DNA of 64,000 nt from Variovorax boronicumulans. GTDB lineage: Bacteria > Pseudomonadota > Gammaproteobacteria > Burkholderiales > Burkholderiaceae_C. Under the pieces are notes generated by a model. It was not told the DNA's origin. It made no database searches and saw only the letters and a list, made by a program, of their open reading frames with translations. This document shows, one piece after another, positions 57,751 through 64,000 of this stretch. The position numbers and the translations under genes are program-made. Location: the NCBI RefSeq assembly GCF_030812215.1, contig NZ_JAUSSG010000001.1, forward strand, positions 682,001 through 746,000, read 5' to 3'. The number at the start of each line of letters is the position of its first letter. Positions within the stretch are counted from its first letter, which is position 1.

Positions 57751-58494
57751 CTACGCCCGTGCGGCGCGGATGAATTCGATTTGCGAGCGGGTGACGGCCA
57801 GCAGGTCGTCGCCCACCAGAGGGTATTCGATGGCGTGGGGCACGTCGGCCGGCAAGGCGCGCAGCACCGCACGCCATGGTGCGACGGAATCGCCCATCGG
57901 CACCGCCACCCATTTGTGCGGCAGGCGCTGCGCGCCCTTGCAATGCACGTAGCGCACGCGGTGGCCGAGCGCCTGTGCCGCATGCAGCGGGCATTCGCCC
58001 AGCCAGTGCCAGTTGCCCATGTCGAAGGTCATACCGAGCGAGACGCCTGCGCGGTCGGCCGCGTCGAAGAAGGCCTGCAGTGCGGGCAACGTGCCGGCGC
58101 GCACCGTCTGGTCGTTTTCGATCAGCAGTTCGACGCGCGTCTCGGCAAGCTCCACCTTCAGGCCCCAGAGCGAGCCGTGCGACGAAGCCTGGAAATCGCC
58201 GATGGACATCTTCAGCCGCTTCGCGCCCACGCGCGTGGCGGCGGCAATGCCGCGCTTGAGCGCCGCGCTGTCCAGCCAGCCGCCTTCGGCCCACAGGCCC
58301 TCGGGACTCGAATAGACAGAGGCGAGGCCGTTCAAGGCCGGCAGTTCCGCATCTGCATCGCGCAGCATCTCGCCGCGCACTTCCACCGAATCGGCACCCG
58401 CCGCCCGCGCAAGCTGCGAGCACCAGAGCTGCCCATGCCGCCCCACCTCAGCTGCGCCGAAGGACGACAGAGAAATCAAAACCTCGAAGGACAT
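57751..58494 (-). CDS. kguE: Sugar phosphate isomerase/epimerase-like TIM barrel (KguE type)
   Basis: 247 residues of AP-endonuclease-2-like TIM-barrel fold (VELLIENDQTVRAGTLPALQAFFDAADRAGVSLGMTFDMGNWHWLG with metal-ligand Asp and His). In Pseudomonas kguE is the first gene of kguEKTD; its exact reaction is not settled. Ten bases separate it from kguK and ten from the ABC ATPase upstream, so it is in one operon with the transporter. Confidence 0.8.
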   Translation of the reverse strand: MSFEVLISLSSFGAAEVGRHGQLWCSQLARAAGADSVEVRGEMLRDADAELPALNGLASVYSSPEGLWAEGGWLDSAALKRGIAAATRVGAKRLKMSIGDFQASSHGSLWGLKVELAETRVELLIENDQTVRAGTLPALQAFFDAADRAGVSLGMTFDMGNWHWLGECPLHAAQALGHRVRYVHCKGAQRLPHKWVAVPMGDSVAPWRAVLRALPADVPHAIEYPLVGDDLLAVTRSQIEFIRAARA

Positions 58495-58504
58495 CAGTGG
58501 GCGA

Positions 58505-59260
58505 TCAATGGGCTTGGTGAGAACTGAGAATTTGACCGAGGAACTGGCGCGTGCGCTCGTCCTTCGGGTTGCCGAAGAATTCTTCGGGCGGCGCCTGCTC
58601 CACGATCTTTCCTTCGGCCATGAAGATCACGCGGTCGGCCACGCTGCGGGCAAAGCCCATCTCGTGCGTCACGCACAGCATGGTCATGCCGTCTTCGGCC
58701 AGGCCGATCATGGTGTCGAGCACTTCCTTGACCATCTCTGGGTCGAGCGCCGAGGTGGGCTCGTCGAACAGCATGATCTTGGGCGCCATGCACAGCGCAC
58801 GCGCAATCGCCACACGCTGCTGCTGGCCGCCCGAGAGCTGGCTCGGGTACTTGTTGGCCTGCTCGGGAATGCGCACGCGCGTGAGGTACTTCATCGCCAC
58901 CTCCTCGGCCTGCGCCTTCGTCATGCCGCGCGAGCGCATCGGCGCGAGCGTGCAGTTCTGAAGGATGGTGAGGTGCGGGAACAGGTTGAACTGCTGGAAC
59001 ACCATGCCGACCTCGGCGCGCACCGCGTCCACGTTCTTGCCGCCCGCGGTGAGGTCGATGCCATCGACCACGATGCGGCCCTTCTGCACCGTCTCCAGAC
59101 GGTTGATGCAGCGGATCAGCGTCGACTTGCCCGAGCCCGAGGGCCCGCAGATCACGATGCGCTCGCCCTGGCGCACCGACAGGTCGATGCCGGTCAACAC
59201 CTGGAATTCACCGTACCACTTGTTGACCGCTTCCATGCGGATGATCGATTCCGTCGTCAT
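58505..59260 (-). CDS. Polar-amino-acid-type ABC transporter ATPase, predicted 2-ketogluconate importer
   Basis: 251 residues. Walker [14 protein letters not shown], signature [15 protein letters not shown], Walker [17 protein letters not shown] and H-loop [15 protein letters not shown]. All motifs are intact, and the length matches GlnQ-like ATPases. It lies in the middle of a single minus-strand operon, after the SBP and before kguE. The assigned ligand comes from the kgu genes, not from the ATPase itself. Confidence 0.93.
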   Translation of the reverse strand: MTTESIIRMEAVNKWYGEFQVLTGIDLSVRQGERIVICGPSGSGKSTLIRCINRLETVQKGRIVVDGIDLTAGGKNVDAVRAEVGMVFQQFNLFPHLTILQNCTLAPMRSRGMTKAQAEEVAMKYLTRVRIPEQANKYPSQLSGGQQQRVAIARALCMAPKIMLFDEPTSALDPEMVKEVLDTMIGLAEDGMTMLCVTHEMGFARSVADRVIFMAEGKIVEQAPPEEFFGNPKDERTRQFLGQILSSHQAH

Positions 59261-59287
59261 GCCAGGGATTCCTTCAAGCGCTTTGGC

Positions 59288-60085
59288 TTATTGCATCTTG
59301 GGCAGGTCGGCCTGCAGCCACTTTTGATAGAGCTTGTTCAGCTCGCCGTTGGCGGTGTTCTTCGCAACGAACTCGTTCACCGCCTTGGTCAGCTCTTCCT
59401 GGCCCGGACGCATCGCGATGCCCATGGACTGCTGCACCAGCGTGAACTTGTTTTCGTAGGTGCCGGCGGGCACGCGCTTGGCGATCTGCGCCGCGACGGT
59501 GACCGAGCAGCCGATCGCGTCGACCTGGCCCGAGATCAGCGCCTGCATGGCCGAGGCGTCGTCGTCGAAGCGGCGGATTTCGGTGCCTTCGGGTGCGGCC
59601 TTGGTCACGGCCACGTCTTGCGTCGAGGCGCGGGCCACGCCCACGCGCAAGCCCTTCAGGTCGGTGGCGGCCTTGATGGGGGTCTTGGTCGCGCCGTACA
59701 GCACGATGGTCGCGGCCGCGTAGGGCTGCGAGAACTGCACCTGCTTCGCACGCTCGGGCGTCACGGCCAGCGAGGCGACCAGCAGGTCGACCTTGTTGGT
59801 CAAGAGGAACGGAATGCGGTTCGGGCCGGTCACCGGCACGATGTTGGCCTTCACGCCCCAGTCCTTGGCCAGCAGCTTGGCCACGTCGGCGTCGTAGCCG
59901 TCGGGCTGGTTCTTCGCATCGGTGGTGCCGTAGGGCGGAAAGTCGACCAGCATGCCGATGGTGATCTCGCCCTTCTTCTTGATGTCGGCCACGCTTTGGG
60001 CGGCGGCGAAAGGCGCGAACACGGTGAGGGCGGCGCCGAGGCCGAGGGCTGCCAGTGCGGCGCGGCGGGTAGAGGTGCGGGTCAT
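59288..60085 (-). CDS. Periplasmic solute-binding protein of the kgu ABC transporter
   Basis: 265 residues of polar-amino-acid SBP family 3, with a signal peptide ending AAAQS. Arg112 in SLAVTPERAKQVQFSQPY, which normally binds the ligand carboxylate, is kept. The Asp that normally binds the alpha-amino group is replaced by Ser194 in QVDAIGCSVTVAAQ (compare the intact VVADNG in the orphan SBP at 45854). This fits a carboxylate ligand without an amine, such as 2-ketogluconate. Starts 51 bases after the permease gene. Confidence 0.9.
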   Translation of the reverse strand: MTRTSTRRAALAALGLGAALTVFAPFAAAQSVADIKKKGEITIGMLVDFPPYGTTDAKNQPDGYDADVAKLLAKDWGVKANIVPVTGPNRIPFLLTNKVDLLVASLAVTPERAKQVQFSQPYAAATIVLYGATKTPIKAATDLKGLRVGVARASTQDVAVTKAAPEGTEIRRFDDDASAMQALISGQVDAIGCSVTVAAQIAKRVPAGTYENKFTLVQQSMGIAMRPGQEELTKAVNEFVAKNTANGELNKLYQKWLQADLPKMQ

Positions 60086-60136
60086 GGGTTGTGTCTCCTG
60101 AATTAAGAAAGGAAGCGACGAGAAAACGAAAAACGA

Positions 60137-60790
60137 TCAGCGTGCGAGGGCGCGAGCGCGCTTGCGCTCCATGCGTGCCGCGAGCAAGGACAGCGGCCAG
60201 CAGATCACGAAGTAGATGGCCGCCACCACCGAGAACACGATGAGCGGCTGGAAGGTGGCGTTGTTGATGATCTGCCCCGCGCGGGTGATCTCGGTGAAGC
60301 CGATGATGGCCGCGAGCGACGTGCCCTTGATGATCTGCACCAGGTAGCCCACCGTGGGCGCGAGCGCGATCTTGAAGGCCTGAGGCAGCACCACGTCGCG
60401 CATGCGTGCACCGTACTTGAGGCTCAGCGCCTCGGCCGCTTCCCACTGGCCGCGCGGAATGGCCTCGATGCAACCGCGCCAGATCTCCCCGAGGAAGGCC
60501 GCGCTGTTGAGGATGAGCGCCACGCCCGCGGCGATCCACGGATTGATGTCCAGCCCCAGCACCGGTGCGCCGAAGAAGATCAGGAAGAGCTGCAGCAGCA
60601 GCGGCGTGCCCTGGAACACCTGGATGAAGACCATCGACGCATTGCGCGCCCACGCCGACTCGGAGGTGCGCATGAGCGCGATGATCAAACCCAGGATCGC
60701 GCCGCCGACGAAGGCGATGGCCGACAGCGCCAGCGTCCACTGGGCCGCTTCGAGGATGAAAAGGAATTCGGGAAAGCCGAAGGTACGCAT
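60137..60790 (-). CDS. ABC transporter permease (polar amino acid family)
   Basis: 217 residues with five helices (LFILEAAQWTLALSAIAFVGGAILGLIIALM, TPLLLQLFLIFFGAPVL) and the EAA loop in EAAEALSLKYGARMRDVVLPQAFKIALAP. Pairs with the permease 25 bases upstream to form the membrane channel. Confidence 0.92.
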   Translation of the reverse strand: MRTFGFPEFLFILEAAQWTLALSAIAFVGGAILGLIIALMRTSESAWARNASMVFIQVFQGTPLLLQLFLIFFGAPVLGLDINPWIAAGVALILNSAAFLGEIWRGCIEAIPRGQWEAAEALSLKYGARMRDVVLPQAFKIALAPTVGYLVQIIKGTSLAAIIGFTEITRAGQIINNATFQPLIVFSVVAAIYFVICWPLSLLAARMERKRARALAR

Positions 60791-60815
60791 GATGATTTCT
60801 TCCGTCCGTCGACTC

Positions 60816-61487
60816 TTACCGGCGGTCCGGATAGCTGAGCGTGCGCTTGTAGATCAGCTTGAACATCGCCGAGAAGGCCAACGCCAGCGCAAGGTAGATG
60901 GCAGCCACCACGATGTAGATCTCGAAGCTGCGGAAGGTCTGCGACTGCAGGTTGGCAGCCACCGAGGTCAGGTCGTCCGCCGAGATCACCGACACCACCG
61001 CAGAACTCAGCATCAAGAGGATGAACTGGCTCGTGAGCGCCGGGTAGATGGCCTTCAGCGCGGGCTTGATGATGACGAAGCGAAAGATTTCCCACGGCTT
61101 GAGGTTGAGCGCCCTGCCCGCCTCGATCTGCCCCTTGGGAATCGACTCGATGCCCGCGCGGATGATCTCGGTCGCGTACGCGCCCAGGTTCACCACCATC
61201 GCCACCAGCGCGGCCGTCTGCGGCGACCAGCGCAGGCCGATGGCCGGCAGCGCGAAGAAGAAAAAGAACAGTTGCACGAGGAACGGCGTGTTGCGGATCA
61301 CCTCGATATAGGCATTGACGATGAAGCGCAGCCAACCCGGCCCCGAGGTCTTGCCCCATGCGCAAAAAATCGCGACCACGAGGCCCAGCACCGTGGCGAT
61401 GAGCGAGAGCTGGACCGTGATCCACGTGCCCTTGAGCAGCAGCGGCCAGGCAGCGAAAACGGCGTCGAATTGAAACTGGTAGTTCAT
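60816..61487 (-). CDS. ABC transporter permease (polar amino acid family)
   Basis: 223 residues from ATG 61487 (MNYQFQFDAVFAAWPLLLKGTWITVQLSLIATVLGLVVAIFCAW), with the EAA loop EAGRALNLKPWEIFRFVIIKPALKAIYP. First gene of the operon. A TTG at 61526 with a possible TTTTGGAGG region is an alternative start that would add 13 residues, some Cys- and Arg-rich; ATG 61487 has no strong ribosome binding site, so the start is not certain. The promoter and operator lie 54-80 bases upstream. Confidence 0.88.
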   Translation of the reverse strand: MNYQFQFDAVFAAWPLLLKGTWITVQLSLIATVLGLVVAIFCAWGKTSGPGWLRFIVNAYIEVIRNTPFLVQLFFFFFALPAIGLRWSPQTAALVAMVVNLGAYATEIIRAGIESIPKGQIEAGRALNLKPWEIFRFVIIKPALKAIYPALTSQFILLMLSSAVVSVISADDLTSVAANLQSQTFRSFEIYIVVAAIYLALALAFSAMFKLIYKRTLSYPDRR

Positions 61488-61540
61488 GGTTCGGCGTGCA
61501 CGGCAGGGCCGTGCGCAGGCCTCCAAAAGAATGCTTGCAG

Positions 61541-61570
61541 CTTATATGAAACCGGTTTCAGACCTGCCTA
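61541..61570 (-). promoter_or_regulatory. Promoter of the kgu/ABC operon
   Basis: On the minus strand TATAAG (61541-61546) is a good -10 box. TAGGCA (61565-61570) is a weak -35 with 18 bases of spacing. The PtxS-type palindrome fills most of the spacer. Distance to the ATG at 61487 is about 50 bases. Confidence 0.65.
61547..61560. promoter_or_regulatory. PtxS-type operator (perfect palindrome)
   Basis: TGAAACCGGTTTCA, a perfect 14-base palindrome with the central CG of LacI/GalR operators. It equals the PtxS site reported in Pseudomonas. It lies directly next to the -10 box, so bound repressor would block RNA polymerase. The regulator is encoded at the far end of the same operon. Confidence 0.9.
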
Positions 61571-61600
61571 GGGATTCCCCTAAGTGGGCGTTTTGACCTG

Positions 61601-61760
61601 GTGTGCTGTCCCGCAAATAGCGGCGCAAAATGAAATTGCGCCGTTCGCGGCAGGGCAAGGCGCAAACCGCAGCGATACCCGCAGGTATCGCGAGGATTTG
61701 CAACGCCGCCCTGGCGTGAACGGCGCGATTTCATGCGCCGCTATTTGCGGGACAGCACAC
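61601..61760. repeat. 160-bp palindromic element, MITE-like
   Basis: The first 20 bases (61601-61620) are the perfect reverse complement of the last 20 (61741-61760). Most of the interior also pairs: CGGCGCA...ATGAAAT-GCGCCGTTC with its mirror near 61716-61740, and the centre GATACC-CGCA-GGTATC (61674-61689). The whole element can fold into one long hairpin. No reading frame of note and no clear target-site duplication. It lies between the kgu promoter and the CorA-like gene. Confidence 0.85.
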
Positions 61761-61783
61761 TGGCTTCTGCCTACACTGGCGCG

Positions 61784-63496
61784 ATGCTGAACCCACCTGC
61801 AGCCACCTTGCCCACAGAGGCGAATGCGCTCCCATCCGGAGCCCCGGGCGCTCCCGTCGTTCAGCATTTCAGGCAGGCACTGCTCTGGCCCCTTCGACTG
61901 ATGCCTTCGCCCGATGCCAGGCACACGCACCACGGCCCCTGGCAGGTGCTGCGCGACATGGGCGATGCATCTCCCTGGCGCGAAGAGGTCGACGAATACA
62001 CCGGCGACAGCAGCCGCTTCCACGAACGGCACTACCACGAGTTCGTGAGCTTCCTGCCGTATGTGCAGCGCTTCCTCTACGGCGAAGGGCGCTCCCGCAA
62101 CAAGGGCGACGACTCGGCCTCGGGTAGCGACGGCGATTCGCCGATGCGCATCTTTCGCCGCCACGACATCGCAGCGGTGCGCGTGGTGTCGCAGCTGGGC
62201 GATGCACCCATCACGCTGGACGTGGTGCACTGCGACCTCTACTTCTTCTTCGACATCGACGTGGTGCTGCTCAACCTCGAAGTCGGAGTGAACCACCTGA
62301 GCCTCGCGCAGGCGCAGGACATCCTCTACCGCTTCGGCCGCGCCTACCCCTCGGGCTGGGAGCCCGATGGTTCGGCACTGCATTGCATGGCGAGCGTCGA
62401 ATGGCTGGGCGCCGACGGCCGTGTGCTCGCGAGTTCCGACGCGCAGCAGCGCGAGAGCTTTCTCTCGCACGTGGCACAGCACCGCGCGCCACGCATCTCG
62501 TCGCACTGGGCCTACCTGATGCAGCCGCTGGTGAGCGACCATTCCGAAGACCCCGGCGCGCTGCGCTATCGGCAGATCGAGTACTACCGCATGCCGGTGA
62601 TGGCGTACCTGTCGATGGACGATCCACGCCGCCTCACGCGCGACGACTTCGTACGGCTCGCACTGGTGACGGGCGCAGGCGCGACCGATGCCCACCTGCC
62701 CTACGCCGACCATCACCTCGCGGACTTCGAGCACAGGTACTGCTACGACCGCTTCTGGGTCGACGCGGGAGCAGCACCCAACACGCGCTACCTCTGCAAC
62801 GGCCACGCGCTCGTCGTGGTGGGCGATGCGAACTCCGAGTTCTTCTGCTGTCGCGACCGCGGCGTGCTCGCACAGTTCAGGCACCAGCACTTCCTGCTGT
62901 TCCTCATCGCGCATTTCCAGAAGGCATCGCTCCTGATGTTCTCGGACCAGCTGGTCGAGGCGCTCAAGCGGCTCGACATCCGCAGCACGCCGAGCGTGAA
63001 GCAGTTCAAGCGCGCGATCCGCGCGAGCTTCGAGCGGTTCCTGCGCTTCACGCACCGCTACTGGTTCCACGAAATCTCCGAACAGGCGCAGGTGCGCGCG
63101 CTCTCGCACATGTGCGCCACGCACCTCGGGCTCGACCCGCTGTACGACGAGGTCAAGTCGCGCATCGCCGACATGAACACCTACCTCGATGCCGACAGCC
63201 TGCGCCGACAAGCCAGCACCGTCGTGCGGCTCACGGTGGTCACGCTGTTCGGGCTGATCGGCACCGTCACCACGGGCTTTCTCGGCATGAACCTGCTGGC
63301 CGAGGCCGATGCGCCGCTGTGGCGCAAGGCAATCTGGTTCGGCGTGGTGTTCGCCTTCACGACCTGGCTCACGATCTACACGATGGTGAAATCGCAGCGG
63401 CTGTCGGATTTCATCGATGCGCTGTCGAACGATCGGCTGGGATTTCGCGGGAAGCTGGCCGCGCTGGCTCGGGTGTGGCGGGCGGGGACGGACTGA
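61784..63496 (+). CDS. CorA-like divalent cation transporter
   Basis: 570 residues from ATG 61784, longer than typical CorA (about 320). The long N-terminal cytoplasmic part ends in helical segments, followed by two membrane helices: LTVVTLFGLIGTVTTGFLGMNLL, with the selectivity motif GMN at about residue 500, and WFGVVFAFTTWLTIYTMV. No -10 box was identified; the palindrome ends 23 bases upstream of the ATG. Probably an Mg2+ or other divalent-ion channel; the ion cannot be named. Confidence 0.85.
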   Translation: MLNPPAATLPTEANALPSGAPGAPVVQHFRQALLWPLRLMPSPDARHTHHGPWQVLRDMGDASPWREEVDEYTGDSSRFHERHYHEFVSFLPYVQRFLYGEGRSRNKGDDSASGSDGDSPMRIFRRHDIAAVRVVSQLGDAPITLDVVHCDLYFFFDIDVVLLNLEVGVNHLSLAQAQDILYRFGRAYPSGWEPDGSALHCMASVEWLGADGRVLASSDAQQRESFLSHVAQHRAPRISSHWAYLMQPLVSDHSEDPGALRYRQIEYYRMPVMAYLSMDDPRRLTRDDFVRLALVTGAGATDAHLPYADHHLADFEHRYCYDRFWVDAGAAPNTRYLCNGHALVVVGDANSEFFCCRDRGVLAQFRHQHFLLFLIAHFQKASLLMFSDQLVEALKRLDIRSTPSVKQFKRAIRASFERFLRFTHRYWFHEISEQAQVRALSHMCATHLGLDPLYDEVKSRIADMNTYLDADSLRRQASTVVRLTVVTLFGLIGTVTTGFLGMNLLAEADAPLWRKAIWFGVVFAFTTWLTIYTMVKSQRLSDFIDALSNDRLGFRGKLAALARVWRAGTD

Positions 63497-63526
63497 GTCG
63501 TCTATTCAGGGCGGCGATCGCGTCGA

Positions 63527-63736
63527 CGGGGTACCTTGCTCCGCGAATGTCCCCCGGCCTGCGGCCTCCTCCTTGATTTCGCTGCGCAAGGCACCCCATC
63601 GGCGCGCTCGTCTTCAGAGCACTGGTTGATCGGCCACACACCAGCAGCGTGCCCAGGTGCGCAGGGCATCGGGTGCTCCCCGCAGCGAAATCAAGGAGGA
63701 GCCGAAGGCGGGGGACATTCGCGGAGGGGAGTACCC
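63527..63736. repeat. Inverted repeat with about 57-base arms downstream of the CorA-like gene
   Basis: The arm at 63527-63586 (GGTACCTTGCTCCGCGAATG, TCCCCCGGCC, CTCCTTGATTTCGCTGCG) is answered by 63680-63736 (CGCAGCGAAATCAAGGAGGA, GGGGGACATTCGCGGAG, GGAGTACC) with a few mismatches. The spacer of about 90 bases also has short inverted parts (CACCCCATCG with CGGGTGCT). This gap of 314 bases holds no gene. It may be a dispersed intergenic element or part of a terminator. Confidence 0.8.
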
Positions 63737-63810
63737 GGTGGCCTGCGCACACGCCCCGAACTCCGCCGCGCGAACTAACATCGCCCTCTCCCCAACGCAC
63801 GTCTCTCCGA

Positions 63811-64000
63811 ATGCGCCTCGCCATCGTCTCCGACATCCACGGTAACCTCCCCGCCCTCGAAGCCGTGTTCGAGGACATCGAACGCCGGGGCGTGGACGCC
63901 ATCGTCAATCTGGGCGACAGCCTCTCCGGCCCGTTGATGCCGCTGGAGACCGCGCAGTTCCTGATGGCGCAGGACTGGGTACAGCTCGCCGGCAACCACG
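63811..64000 (+). CDS. Metallophosphoesterase family protein, N-terminal part
   Basis: Reads from ATG 63811 to the window edge (63 residues). AIVSDIHGNLPALEAV holds the first two metal ligands (Asp and His), NLGDSLSGP the bridging Asp, and AGNH the next His at the edge. This is the YfcE/MJ0936-like single-domain phosphodiesterase pattern. The rest lies outside the window, so substrate and length are unknown. Confidence 0.88.
   Translation, partial: MRLAIVSDIHGNLPALEAVFEDIERRGVDAIVNLGDSLSGPLMPLETAQFLMAQDWVQLAGNH

Noticed and set aside
61580..63211. 543-codon minus-strand frame over the CorA-like gene
   Set aside because: It covers both the palindrome and the antisense strand of a clear GMN-motif transporter, and its composition is that of an antisense shadow.

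Overview
The window reads as chromosomal DNA of a high-GC betaproteobacterium of the Burkholderiales, most like Comamonadaceae/Variovorax. This is inferred from gene content (a GlpSTPQUV-type glycerol ABC transporter, twin circularly permuted ATP-grasp/alpha-E/transglutaminase loci, a MoxR-DUF58-TgpA operon, ComEC), from tight operons with ATGA/GTGA start-stop overlaps, and from GC-rich intergenic hairpin repeats. I saw no rRNA, tRNA, CRISPR array, integrase or transposase.

Layout. 0-6.8 kb: a class II histone-deacetylase-like hydrolase, the MoxR/DUF58/transglutaminase operon, a lytic transglycosylase and an HD protein. 7.0-8.7 kb: a LamB-like porin with a long leader. 8.8-16.4 kb (minus strand): a nine-gene biosynthesis and export operon with a DarA-like enzyme, a DarB-like KAS III, an unknown protein, a BtrH-like acyltransferase, an ABC exporter, an ACP and two unusual ketosynthase-like proteins. 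16.5-20.5 kb: a LysR regulator divergent from a translationally coupled trio: an argininosuccinate-synthase-like ligase, a 2OG-Fe(II) oxygenase and an EamA exporter. 20.6-30.9 kb: a complete glycerol regulon (glpD, glpSTPQUV; divergent glpR and glpK). 30.9-36.7 kb: an SH3 protein, a CptA-like phosphoethanolamine transferase, a split alpha-E/ATP-grasp pair and an enoyl-CoA hydratase. 36.9-48.5 kb: comEC, then a DUF2126/transglutaminase, a fused ATP-grasp/alpha-E, a solute-binding lipoprotein, a second transglutaminase, a RidA protein and a DUF2845 protein. 48.5-54.9 kb: LysR with a HAD hydrolase and a D-threonine-aldolase-like enzyme, a serine hydrolase and a GMC oxidoreductase. 54.8-61.5 kb (minus strand): a predicted 2-ketogluconate operon with PtxS-like regulator, KguD, KguK and KguE plus a four-gene ABC transporter. 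61.6-64 kb: a 160-bp palindrome, a CorA-like transporter, a second inverted repeat and the start of a metallophosphoesterase.

The strongest candidates for undescribed biology are: (1) the 8.8-16.4 kb operon, which joins resorcinol-type chemistry to a BtrH-type acyltransferase and ABC export, with a ketosynthase that reads Cys-Gln-His; (2) the ligase/oxygenase/exporter trio at 17.6-20.5 kb, where the ligase has lost the conserved substrate loop of argininosuccinate synthase; (3) the kgu operon, where a polar-amino-acid-type ABC transporter replaces the usual KguT and a perfect TGAAACCGGTTTCA palindrome abuts the -10 box; (4) the duplicated ATP-grasp/alpha-E/transglutaminase systems, one of which carries an orphan solute-binding protein. 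All functions are from reading the sequence; no database search was run.
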